Positions 1 to 12,697 of a DNA stretch of 64,000 nt are shown here, piece by piece. Numbering within the stretch: the stretch's first letter is position 1; each line of letters starts with the position of its first letter. The position numbers and the translations under genes are program-made. The notes beneath the pieces were generated by a model. That model did no database searches. It was not told where the DNA came from and saw only the letters and a list, made by a program, of their open reading frames with translations. Source of the DNA: Enoplosus armatus (taxonomy: Eukaryota; Chordata; Actinopteri; Centrarchiformes; Enoplosidae); the NCBI RefSeq assembly GCF_043641665.1, contig NC_092193.1, forward strand, positions 18,555,946-18,619,945. Reading direction: 5' to 3'.

Positions 1-2399
1 TTGTTTCCTTTCAGTAATTATGCCTGACATTGTGTTCCTGTTAGCCAATTTCTGTTTGGGAGAGGAGCTTGTTTCGTTTTAGTTTGGCCCTTACCAATTG
101 GTAGAGCATGACAGTGCAGTAGAGGTTGCTAAGAGTGATTAACTTAACGTTTTTCAGAACAGTCAAAGAAATGATTCTGCACATCGACTTACAAGTGTAC
201 AACTACGGTAATCTTGTCCATGGTTGGTGGACATTTTGTAGCTAGATAGCGAGCTAGCTAGCTATGCAAGAAAATGACATCCGCATCCTTAATGCCACCC
301 ACCAAGCTCTGATTGGTTGTTCTTTTGTCCAAAGAAAATGTTTTGAATCGCTGAACAAATCGGGGACCTGGGAAGTTTTTCTAAGTTGTGGAACCAAGCT
401 AGGTGAAAGTTGCATTAGTGCTGTTGTGCGATGCTTGCTTTGAACTGTCCTTGCAGCAGTCAATCAGCTCACCAGCCTTTTAGCTTGAGAACTTTACGAT
501 AAGTCTGATCTGAGCTGCCCCCCTCACTCACAACATGTGTGGATGCTGCATTGCATTATGGGTGCTGCCAATTCTCACTTTTCTAGACTGAACTTCTCTT
601 TGTATAATACATGAATGTCGCTGTAAAGTAGTGAGCCTGGAAAGAAGCTGTTGCCCTTTGATTCCAAGGCACAGGCTAATGCCTAAATCATACAGTATAT
701 GTTTGAATTGTTCTGCAATTAAAGTCCATTGTGGCAAAGCTGGAAATATCTCCATTTTCTACAGAAAAAATACTTGCTACAAATTACACCTAGCTGTTCT
801 AAATATAGTCTTTTAGGAAGACTTTCCCCTTGAATTGAGTTTGGGAATTAATGTTAAAACTTAAACTATACAAACACTGAAATGTTAAAATAACAATCAT
901 ATCATAACAGCCCTATAACACCCAGTTATTTGTCTAACAAGTACAAAAGTACAAAACCACAGATTTGAGCAGAGCCCCCACCAGAACGCTACACAGCAAT
1001 ATCACTTGATACTATCACACAAAGTGCAAAACATCCTTCTGAAAACAATTCCTCCACGGGCTTAAGCAGCCTGAAATGAATTATCTGCAAGTTTCACATG
1101 GAGGCCCCTCTTGTTTGGACTGCTGCCGGTGGTACCTGTTTCGGTTTTCTCAGCGTACAATTTGATTTAAAAAAAAGCTGTGAACACGACACCAAGATGG
1201 GAGTTGGCAAGAGGGAAAAAGAGGGAGAGAGAGAGAGAGCACTCTGCGTCCCTCAGAGATCTATAAATACACTGAAAGCATTAAACCCTAAAAGCATTAC
1301 AATCACTCTGTCCCCTGGGTTAGGGAATCTGCCTGCTGCTGTTTCACAAGACTACCAACCACTGAAACAGTGGATGTCTGAGGAGAAGAGACCTTGGACT
1401 TAAGCCTGTCTGGAATTTCTCCATCAATGTAAGAAGCCAAAACTGAGATATATAGCCAGTTATTGATTGGTGGCTTGTTGCGGTTAGTGCTGTGACTAGA
1501 GATAGAGTCACCAGGAGGGGTGAGCCGAGTGCCGCTGTTGGTTTTCCTGCAACCTTAAAAGGACATTAGCTGAGGGACGCAGGCGATGGGATTGTAAATT
1601 CAGAAATTCAGGGCTGTGATTTCTATTTAAGTTAGTTAAAGCAGGAAAAATGCTCAAAATGTTACCGCTGATTGGCTGTGCAGACATCGGAAAGTCTCAC
1701 TTGGCATTTTAAGACTCATGATGAACCCTCAGTTTTCCCACACAGACATCTGGGTGGGTGGTCCCCAGCTCCCTGCGTGGACCCGACTGGGAGGCCTCAC
1801 TCAATTAAGATCCAACTGCTGCTGCCGACTTGACAGGCTCTTACATTTTGCCATGGCAGCCGCTGAGCTGCAGGCAACAGATTAGAGAGTGAATGGTGTT
1901 TCTCTGTGGAGGATGAATCCTCCCCGACGACTGTCCCTCTCTGCTGTCACTCCTCATCCCTCCCTCCCCCCCTGTCTCGTCCTCCTCTCCATCCTATATG
2001 CATCCTTGTCCTTCCGCTCTCCTTCCTCACTTCATGCTACAGTGCATGCGTCATCAACCTAATTAAAGATCAAAGAAGAAATGTGGCGGACTTGTCAGAA
2101 AACCCTGCAGAGCATACGCACTGGTTACCTACAGTTTTATAACATTATAAATATTGTATATATAATATATTGTGTTTTTATTGATTATACTTGGTATACG
2201 ATGGTATATCATATTGTTATTATAAGTTAAGTAAGTCTCCAGTGTAAAGAACTGTACAGAAAGCAGGCATTCACGTATATTTAGTAGCAATTTAGTAGTA
2301 ACTTGAAAGTTGGGAGACTTGCACCCGTTTTAATCAATGGTGAGACACTTAAGTTTGTGAGAACTTCAGTTATTTAAGAAGACTTTTCAGCGAGGACAC

Positions 2400-2850
2400 A
2401 CAAGGACACAAAGGCAAGATTGTGGGGGGGTGTTTTGCCAACACTGAAACATCTGGATGTCCAAGTAATACAGCCTAAGAACAACAGTGCTGTGCGGTTC
2501 TGAATGCTGGCGGGAAACAAAGGCTGATAAGAAAAGGATTGAGGCCTTCCACGATGGATCCCTGAGAAGGCTACTTGGCATCTTCTCGCTTAGCAAGATC
2601 ACAACCTTGGAATTATGCAGAGAGTCAAAAGCAGGAACAACATCGCAGAAATAAGGCAGATGTGACTGTGGAGACTGGACTCCAGGCAAAAGAAAAACCG
2701 GGAAGATCAAAAACAACCTGGTGCAGAACTGTGACGGACGAGCTAGCCAAGATGAACGGAGCTGGGGGGGGGGGGGGGTTGTTGTGTTGATGTGTTGCCA
2801 AGGACAGGGAACAATGGAGGGTGCTCATTGTGGCTTTATGTCCCAAAATG
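2400..2850 (+). mobile_element. Degenerate LINE 3' end (reverse transcriptase ORF C-terminus)
   Basis: Frame-broken remnants of the C-terminal part of a non-LTR retrotransposon ORF lie in order. LCGSECWR is at 2490-2513, followed by RIEAFHDGSLRRLLGIF. GRSKTTWCRTVTDEL is in another frame near 2700-2745, and AKDREQWRVLIVALCP is at 2797-2844. This order (GSECW, then GRPKTTWRRTV, then a DR.RWR..V.ALCP end) is a familiar tail of LINE ORFs. Stops, frame changes and an inserted G15 run show that it is dead. The clade is not assigned. Confidence 0.7.
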
Positions 2851-5800
2851 CAATTTGATGCCACCTTTTCATTCATAGACCCTCCATGCCATGTCCATGC
2901 CTCCAGCATAACATATGAGACAACAAGGAACATTTGACAGCAGTTTTTTTTCAGGCTGCTCATTTTCATGTGTTGTATTGGTGGAATTCCCTGTGTTGTA
3001 TTGGTGGAAACATCATGCAGTATATCCCACTCAAACTCTCTCAAATCAATAACTTCTTGTCTTTTCAGGGCAACGAAACAATTCTAAAACACTGTAATGT
3101 GGTTTAAAAGGATTTCATGATTGACTGAAAAAGTTACTGTCATTGTCAACGTTTAGTGAAGTTGAAGTCATTCACTGAGACTAAGAAAGCCCTGCAGGGG
3201 GGACTTTTGCCTGCAGTACCTTTCTGCTGAATGTTTTATGAATGAATGGAAAGATATTGCCAAAATCCCCTTTTTAATAAAAACGTGTTTATGGTCTCAT
3301 AGACTATCATAGAGCCTAACTCTAAACTACTATGTGTGGTCTTGCATTATTGATGTGGTTTTTCGTATTAACAAAGGTCCAGTGATGAAATTCTTATGGT
3401 AAATACTGCTGATCAGCTTTTATCTGGACTGTGGGTTCGGTGTGTGTCTACCACTCTGATAGGGTGTTGCTAGTGTCTTCAAATCATGCGTCAGTCCCCA
3501 TCTTGTCACAGTCTGTACATAACCATCTAAATGTACAGTACAAGAGGAACCTTTGCAGTGGCATACGTGCTTTGCATGAATGGGCCCATTTGGAAAGAAG
3601 CCCTTCAGTCATGGAGGTGTATAGGACCACTCAAGATGGCAATAGGCTTTAATGGATACGGTACTGTATGTTAAGTCACAATGTGAATTCATGCTCTGTT
3701 ATGTATGTTCCCTGCAGCCCCCAGAAGAGAAAAGTGTTTTTGAATGTAGAGTTGAATGTACAGCTACCGAGAAAGCCTCTTACATTTCCACAGCTATACA
3801 GTAAAGCTTGCTTCCTTAAATTGAGGGTTTATTTACCTTGGTTTGACCTTTTCTCAAAATGCAGCTTTGAATATAAAACACTAATGGTCTCTTTGATGAT
3901 GAAAAATAAAAATAAATACTTAAACACACGCGTACACACACACACACACACACATTGCCAACTGGTGCACAGACGCACTAAGTTTTGAAACACTTCAATC
4001 CAGCTTTAGCTGTAGAGCCTCAAACTCCCCGAGGAGAGACGAAGAGCCTCTGGCAGAACAAAACAGAGAGAGGAGAGTGGAACAGGAAAAGACCGAGCAG
4101 AACAGGTATATTTTCTGTCTCCTCTGCTGCTCAAGTCACCTTTTTTTACCTGCTAGAGATAAGGCAGGTAAAAAAAACAGGTCTTGCAAGTGTCTGCTTT
4201 CCTGACAAATACAAAATGACATATCTTAGAAGAAACCCCAAATCCAGCATATTCCTTCTACCTAAACACCCGTTACTGCTAACATTCTGCACAGGCTTTT
4301 GCAGTGTCTTATTCAGCTGGGTATCCCTGTCCTTACATACAGTATTTATACTGACTTTAAGACTTTTGAAGCTTAAATCCTCTTCAATGTGCCAGAGACG
4401 ATAAGGATTGCAAAAGACACACAGTAAGGCAGAAACAAATATTTAATTTATGTCCCTTTTTTCACCCCATACAGCCTGAGACTGCAGGCCAGAGAAGGGC
4501 CAGATGTGTAATTCATTTTTCAGAATAAACAGACTTGCACGTCACTGAAAACAGCAGATGAGCTGCCGCTAGAAATAAGGGTCTTGCTGTTTTATCTTTG
4601 TCAGGTTGTGCTTTCCCTGTCTGCATAAAGGTAGGCCCGCAAATTAGGTGTGCAGACAGGTTTTTAAAAGTGTGTACGCTGCAAAGAAGCTGCAACGACA
4701 AAGCCGGGGTCACCAATTCATGCCCAGGAGGATGGTGCTGCAACATTTAAACCAGCAGAAGAAGGTGAAGAGTATTTCTCAATTATAGCTTGGTCAGTTC
4801 AGATGATGGCTTAATGTGTTAGGCTGGCAAAAGCAGAGAACGACATGTTGGCAGATGGAAGGATCATTTCTGGCTTGCCTTTCCGTCCTTCTCTGAGGAG
4901 CTAATTGGCTTCAAGAAAATGGAGACACAGAGACAGGGGTAAGGGGCGATGGATAAGGCAGACTGGAAAACAAGAGAGTAAAAGAGAGAAAGTTGGGAGA
5001 GTGCGACTAGCCATGGAAAGAGAGAGCGTGGAAAAGAGCAGGAAAAGGAGAAGAGGAAGTGTAGCTGATTGAGAAGAGAAAGCGAGAGGAGAGACAGAGG
5101 GGGTAACCCTCCTTGGCTGTCACAGCAGTTTACACTCATTAGCAGAGCTCTGCCTTTGAAGCCCTTTATCTCCAGCGGCACGTTTCACAGGATGGGCAGA
5201 GAGAAAACACACACACTCATACAGACATGCATATGCAAACATACAGCACACACACACACACACCGATGCCTACTACATGCCTACATTTAAAAAGCACACA
5301 CAAAAAAAAACCAAAACATATAAACCTACTCAGATGCATCCAGTCACAAATCACCAACACTAATCATTCTTCAAGTCCTCGTCTAATTACATAAGCAGTG
5401 GTTCCTTATGTAAGATGCCTCCCCTACGACTGACTATCCATAATGCATGAAGTCTTGTATTTGGTTCATGGTGACACATCCTACCTTCCTCCACAGCCTC
5501 GCTGTATCTGGGCAGACCAGAAAACGGGCCAAGAAGAAGAAGAAGGCCATGTATCTGAGCAGAAAGATGCTCAACTATATACAGCTATATCAATACTTAT
5601 CATATTAACAATGGACCAAATGTCTATGTGTAATGTGACAGGGAGAGAACTGTTACCCAACTCCCCATGTCCCCTCTGTAGAGTATCTTTTATGCTACAG
5701 TACATTCACGTAATGTCAGGAGAACTGTAAGAGCGGAAAAACCTCCCATTATTCCAACTGGGAGTGTTCCAAGATGGTTACCCCGACTGCCAGTCTTGTC

Positions 5801-7034
5801 GTCACACCATTGAAATAGCCTAAATTAGGAGCTTTGGTTGACTTACATATTTGTAGTGTTTTTTTAACAAGTGAAACAAGATACAATGTGTAGTTCCTTT
5901 AAATTAGCTGAATCGATTGCATTAGCGTTAATCACGGATTTTACTCTACAGCCATTTCGCCATAGGTTTGTTTACATTTGAGAGATTTTCGCCAATTGAG
6001 AGATATTGTAGCTCCCAATTTGCGTATCATAACAACTTGGAATTACAACTGGGAGGCTAACGTGAGCCATTTTTCCAGACTCGGAAGTAAAACGTGTAAA
6101 TAAGCAGCTATTTGCCACCCAAGTGGCCAAGAAATTTAAATTCTTGCACGTTTGAGTGTCAAAAATTATCCTCTCTGTCGCATAAGTCAACTTGTGAATA
6201 AAAAAAATGTCCTTATTGTGAAACCTATAGTTTGAGGGATAAATTGCCTTTATAACAAAAACAGGACATGCCACTAAAAACAGGCTGTTCTCCGTTACGC
6301 AGAGTAAACAGAGTAGAAAAACTGCAGAGTGTGAACATAAAAGTTGTTGAGCTACAAACTGACTAAACCATTACATCATAGTAACAATGAGAAGAGAACT
6401 GTTGTGGTAATACTCCCTGCACACTCTGCAGAATCCATGATGCCCCGTCACATTACTAGAGGCTGTCTCTTTATTATCTTGCTCCCTGAGACAGAGCCTC
6501 ACGGCGTGTTTGTACTCAATGGGGAAAGCAATGAGCCTCACAGTGACTCTTCACAGCCCATTTTCCAAAGAATGTATTTAGCGAGATTTAGAAATCAACT
6601 GTTTCTTAATAGGGACTTTGGGACTTTTCTACTTGGTTTGTGATAACAAATCAAAACAAAAAATATTTTTAGTATTATTTCAGACCTTGATTCGAACAGG
6701 AAAATTGAGGTAAAGTCCCAAAAGTTTTGCACCAAAGAGGGCAATGGGCCGGCTGAACAACAGCAATAAGCAATTGATTACAGCATGCAGGAACAAGCTG
6801 GGGAAAGGAATGAAAAGAGTGAACCACTGAGAGGGAACAGCACAAAATGACAGCGGGAAGAAAGAAAGAAGACATTTAACATTTTGCATCCTAAATAAAA
6901 TACTAAAATACAGCATTATGATCATAAGTTGAAACACACACTGATTGGAATATATAGTGTCCATCAGTCATATTCAGACTACTCCATATAACATTAACTC
7001 AAAAGCAAACTGCTTGTATTGTGTAGTAGCACTT

Positions 7035-7280
7035 ACGCCGCGCTTTAGAACTTGTTTTACTTTGAGGGTTTTGATATGTTTTTAGCCACGCTAGCCATGC
7101 TAAATACTTGCAAAACTAATGAGATTCCTGTAGTCTCTGCTGCACTTTGTGTGTAGTGATAATTAGAAAATGTTAACATGCTAACACACTAATGGTGACC
7201 AGTTTGAATGTTGTACCTGCTAAACATGAGCTTGTCAGCATTGTCATTGTTAACATGTTAGCATGCCGTTATCATTTCAC
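7035..7280 (+). repeat. Dispersed fish repeat, copy 1 (TTAGCATGCTAA family)
   Basis: It contains AGCCATGCTAAATAC, TTAACATGCTAACACACTAATGG, TACCTGCTAAACATGAGC and AGCATTGTCATTGTTAACATG. The same phrases recur at 9380-9720, 12830-12935 and 40980-41090, so it is a dispersed family. The class is unknown to me. Confidence 0.6.
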
Positions 7281-8783
7281 ACAAAGCACAGCTGCCAGCA
7301 GTTTTATAGCTTTATAATGCAAAAACTCAAAATACATCCTTGTACTTCTGCCTCCACACAGAAGATGCAATCTCGGTTGAACGGCCCTCTGTTTAAATCC
7401 TGAGAGACTGCCCTTCCTCATACAGTGGACAGCTGTAAATTCATCCTGCAAGAAGCGTGAATTCCTATTGTTGATTTTATTACTAAATGAAATTATCCAT
7501 ACAGTAGAATGACAAGATTTATGACCTTGCTAGAAATAGATTACAGAGTTTCATGATCAATACTTGTCCCCTCTAACAAAACATAATGGATGTATCATTT
7601 ATAGCTTTATACCTGTGCTGTTTTCAAAGTCTTAATTCCTGCTTCCAACATTGCTACATTTGAAACAGACAAAGAACAAGGCTGATTCAAGATGGCACTG
7701 AATCACTCACTGCCGCTTGGCCAAATATGGTGTTTGCAGGGAAATCATCAGTAGAGGAGAGTAACAAGTGGTAAGCTGGTGGTAAGTGGTAATGATCCTC
7801 TGAACATGTCCCCTCATAATGTTTCATGTTCAGGTTTAATTATAACCACCAAAAGCAAAGAAGGAATAGAGTAGAGTAGGAAAGAAAGGAAGGAAAGAAA
7901 CCAATGCACATGCACATAAATGTACCTAAAATGAACAAAAATACATACACACAGGCACCTCACATAATTCAAAGCATTTCTATGAAAGTGGTCTGACATG
8001 GACAGGCTGGAATGGCCTTGGCAACTACAAGGCTCTCTCTACCCACCACTGTGTTGATAATAGAAAGGCACCACACACGCCATCTGCACACACAGCCAAT
8101 ACAGACCTAAACTGAAGAATTACACTACTATCACAGCACCATTCAGATTTTAGATTTCAGACACAAGAGTTGCTTATAAAGATGGAACAATGCAGGTGTA
8201 ACATATCACAATGAACATGGAGACCCCCCATGTCTCGTCTGTAGTCCACCCTCCATGACAGACCAAAAGATAGGGGAGGCACACAGACAAAGAGCATGGT
8301 CAATTATTCACCACATCTTGCTGCAATCCATTACACTGCATTTATTATACATCATATGGCCAGCAACATGCCATGCAAGCCTGAGCAGCTACTCTCCCCT
8401 GCTGGAGTCAGAGAGGCTTCCTGCAATACATCACATACAACTAACGCATTGGCACTGACACGAGCGAGGCAGCGAACGCACAGGCGAGCCCACACACTGA
8501 CGAAGACACACACACACACACACACTTGCAAACAGCACACAAGGCTCTAACAGATACAAACATGATGTATGGCTGCTGCCAGTTCCATCACAGCGGTCAC
8601 ACAGGTAAAAACACTCTACTGTCGAGAAGACAGTTAGACAGATCACCATCAACAACCCTCATCAACACAGGAACCCTGCAGCACACTGAAGTCTACAGGC
8701 ACCGGACTACTGTCTGGGGTTTTGTCTTTTCAGACAGTTTACCAAGCAATGGTGTAAAAAAAAATCCTCGTGTGACTTTTTAG

Positions 8784-9720
8784 CCATGCTAGCGTAGTTG
8801 CTCTATGAATGACATTGCCGGTCTGTCAGGCAGTCCAAACTGAAATATCTCTTCAACTTGCCATGGACTTTTGTACAGGCCTTCATGGTCCCCAGAATAT
8901 AAAGCCAACTGATACTGGTGATCTTCTGACTTTTCCTCTAGTGCCACCATGATGTTGACATGTTTGTTTTTTTTAGTTACATGTCTAAACAACTAATGGA
9001 TTGCAATGAAATTTGGTACAGATATTCGTGGGACCCAAAGGATGAATCCTAATCGCTTTGGTGATCCTCTGACCTTTTGTCTGTCCCTACCAGCAGGTCA
9101 AAGTTTTCACGTTTTCACTTTCTACAACATCTACTGGATGGATTGGCACAAAACTTTGTAAAGACATTCATGTTTCCCAGACAATGAATCCTAATGACTT
9201 CGGTGATACCCCCTGACTTTTCCTCTAGCGACACCTCGAGGTTGACAACAGTGAAATTTGGTCATCTAGCGCCACCATCAGGTCAATTTTAATTTGTCCA
9301 ATACTTTATTTTATGACGAAGTACCTGAAAAACAAACAATCTTCCCATCAACCTTGACTGTATTGGGTGTTTAGTGCTAATGAGCAAAGCTTAGCATGCT
9401 AACATGCTAAACTCAGATGGTTCAAATGGAAAACATTATATCTGTCAGCATGTTCATTGTGAGAATGTCTGCATGCTGATATTAGCATTTAGCTCAGAGC
9501 AACACTATGCCTAAGTACAGCCTCACAGAGCCATCAAATGTATTTAGTGTACTGATAATTAACAAACGTTAGCATGCTAATTTGCTCAACTCAGATGGTT
9601 GACATGGAAAGCATACCAGCTAAACATCAGCATGTTAGCATTGTCATTGTGAACATATTAGAATACTTATGTTAGCATTTGGCTCAAAGCACTACTGCTG
9701 CTAACATGGCTGTAGACCTT
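8784..9720 (+). repeat. Dispersed fish repeat, copy 2 with three ~140-bp modules
   Basis: This is the longest copy in the window. A module recurs near 8880, 9025 and 9165. It reads roughly as a 'gaaatttggtacagatattc' lead, a 'cccagaggatgaatcc'-like core, a 'ggtgatcctctgac' segment and 'cctctagcgccaccat'. The copy then ends in the AGCATGCTAACATGCTAA section at 9390-9720, which contains a second near-duplicate of itself at about 9555-9700. Confidence 0.65.
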
Positions 9721-10161
9721 TGGAACGTTCCATAGATATTATGTTACACACACTGTGGCTGAGTGAACGGACAATTTCCCTTCAAATTTGGTCAATTAGC
9801 TGATGCTCTCATCCAGAGAGCCTCACAGGGGTTAAGCAGGTCAAGGACACTTTGATAAGGAACATGGTTGTCAGAGGAAGTGGTGAACAAAGCTAATGTT
9901 CACGATATAACACAGACAGTTTTGTTTTTTTGCTTGATGCACCTATTTGCTGCATTCTGAGTTTGATTGCATTTTTAAGGAAATAATGAACAGGCTGAGG
10001 GTTGTATGGGTGACCAGATGGTTGAATGTAACAGTGAAATACTTCATTTACAGCACACCAGAATGACAAAATAGACAAGAGAAGTGCAATGAGAGCATTT
10101 TCTGTTATTGCTGATCACTGATGACTATGATGAAGACAACCATAGTGTAGAGCAGACTCAC

Positions 10162-10267
10162 TTCCATACTGGTGAGATTACAGCGGTGAGTCCCAGCGAA
10201 CCAGCCACTGGTGGAGCACTGGTCAATGTCCACCTCCTGCAGGTTCACATCCACACGAACAACACCC
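10162..10267 (-). other. gpr158: gpr158 coding exon 2
   Basis: This 106-base exon gives 35 codons after completing Arg286. The translation begins GVVRVDVNLQEVDIDQC and ends CNLTSME. It includes Asp292, equivalent to the human Asp307 that I recall in the glycine site, and the first cysteines of the EGF-like linker. The splice signals are CTGACAG before and GTGAGT after (minus strand). Intron 1 is about 6 kb. Confidence 0.88.
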
Positions 10268-12359
10268 CTGTCAGAGAGGAAGATGGAGAAGGAAGGAGGA
10301 TAATGACAGAATGACGAGTAGAGTTAGAGGAAATAGTGAGAGAGAAACCAAGATGGTGCAAAGATAGAGAGGGGGAAGAGATAAAAGAATGGAAATGATG
10401 AGGAGGCAAAATTAAATTAAAGGGGGGTAAGGAAAAGAATTAGATCAAGTAAAAATGGAAGATGCAATTAGTAGATTGTGATAAATGATAACAAAGAAGA
10501 GAAGAAAAGAAAGAAATACATTTTATGGTAATATAAGAAAAGTGAAATATGAGGGGCAGTAATGTTGCAGAATTGAGACGGGGGGAGAGGGAAAGAGGGG
10601 GGGAAATGTGACAAGATTGTACAAGGTTAAGTAAATCGGTGTGAGGGCAAGGAGGAAGGAGGAGGAAGCGGAGGCAGAGAAGGCCAGAATGAAAGAGAAG
10701 AAAATTAAAAAGAACAGCAAGAGTGATGCTCAGGGGAAGTAAGGTCGAGGGTGGTAACAGAGAGGAATGAATGAAATAAATCGAAAGTGGGAAGGAAATT
10801 AAGAGAGATGGAAGTGAAAAATGAGGAGAGAGAGATAAGGGTAAAGAAAAAGAGAAACAGGAGAAATTTTAATAAATGCTTGCACAACGAGGTTATGCTA
10901 CTTCTTGCCAGACAGTAGAGATGCACTGAGGGATGCACTCGGTTCAAAGATTGCATTGTTTTGGTCAGCAAAAGGGCACACTACAATATCATGCTGTCTC
11001 AAGCTTTCTGCTTACTTTTCGAATAAAACTAAAGTTTCCTCCCATAAAGAGTCAAATATTTTGACATCCTTTTCATTATCTAAACCTTGTTTTAAGTACT
11101 AATTGAACTAATTTAACAAAAGATCATTTATTAAGTGACTAGACATGTTTGGATGCTGCTAATGGTGACAGGTAAATGGATACCTACTAAACTGGCAACT
11201 AAAATGTCCTAAAAATGTCCTAAAACACTGCACTGTCGTTTTTAGCAAACATTAAGTAAATAGTGAATTTATTGGGGACTATTTTCAGCCGCAGATTAAT
11301 ACACATTTGATGCTCTAGTGAATATTTATGACAGCAAGATGGTGAATTTGGCATTGACTCAAAATAAACTACAGTGTCCATGTTCATCATAATAAAGTCA
11401 CCCAGTGCAACAGTGTGGCTCATTCATGTGTTTTTAATATATACTTCAGAATCAGAATCAGAATCAGAAATACTTTATTGATCCCCGGGGGGAAATTGTA
11501 CAGTACCGGTGCTCCCATTCCAGAGTAGAAAAATAGCATAATTTAGAACTAAAGGTATATACAAAATATAAAAATAAGAAATAGAAAATAAAAAATATAC
11601 ACATTTACAGTATTTAAGTGAAGTGAGGTAAAAAAAATATATATACAATAACAATGTATATATATGTATGGATGTGTTGCACTGTAGTGTATGACTATAT
11701 ATGTATTGCACTTAAACATTCAGAATAAATAGTGAGGTAGTGTATGACAGGTGAAGTAGATACAGATACAGATTTCCAGTTTCTTCCTGAGTGTCTGACA
11801 CTCAGAGGGAGGAGTTAAACAGTTTGATGGCCACAGGCAGGAATGATTTCCTGTGGCGCTCTAACTATACTTGTTAGAAGGATCAATTTATTGTTGGTGT
11901 GTTGATTTAGTTTAGCTTTTTTAATATCTGTTGGCAGTGCAGGTAGTTCTGGTAGTAGCTTTCCTTGTTTTGTGCTTCAATACAACGTTTTAAAGGCAGT
12001 AAATACCACTGCAGTGTGTTCTCTGCTGTTCAGCAACACTGCAGACATGCAGACGTGTGGTGTTTTCCCTCCAAAGGTGAGAAAAATTCTCATGTTTTCT
12101 CTCTGCTTGTAGACCCAAACATCTCTGCAGGATGTTAGTGCAGTTTTAAGGTCAATACATGGAGATTGCTGGCCTATGCAGCGGTGAACCATCACAGATC
12201 CACACTGTGAAGTGGATATGGTGAAATACCGCTCAGGGATGGGACTGCAATACAGAATTAGAGGAAAACTGTCCGGGACTTAAACTAGTGGAGCTAAGTT
12301 CACTTCAGCTGTTGTCGTGTAACATACTGTGTAGAGCCAAGCTCAGCTCGTCTCTCGAT

Positions 12360-12390
<31 letters not shown>

Positions 12391-12631
12391 AAAGCATGCA
12401 GAGTCTTCTTTGATTTAGCCTCTCCATCCGCCCATTTCCTCCACCATTACCATCGTACAAGCTGAACATTCACACACACTCTCTCTCTCTCTCTCCTCTG
12501 CGGTTCGGTGGACGGGCCGGACACCCGTTACCTCCACCTGCCTGCTGGGAAGTGGAACGAACAACCACGGAGAGAGCCTTTGGCCACCAACTCTCCTCAA
12601 GTACACAACCAGGCAGAAAGAGAGGGAGACA

Positions 12632-12697
<66 letters not shown>

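Larger units (their letters stand above)
1..10161. other. gpr158 intron 2 (no exon seen), with repeat remnants
   Basis: The next human-like exon (starting CMPIKG...) was looked for on the minus strand and not found, so this is read as intron. It holds a LINE fragment, a G15 run at 2764-2778, CA arrays at 3934-3954, 5249-5263 and 8508-8524, a purine-rich patch near 4870-5110, and copies of a fish dispersed repeat. No other gene is supported. Confidence 0.55.
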
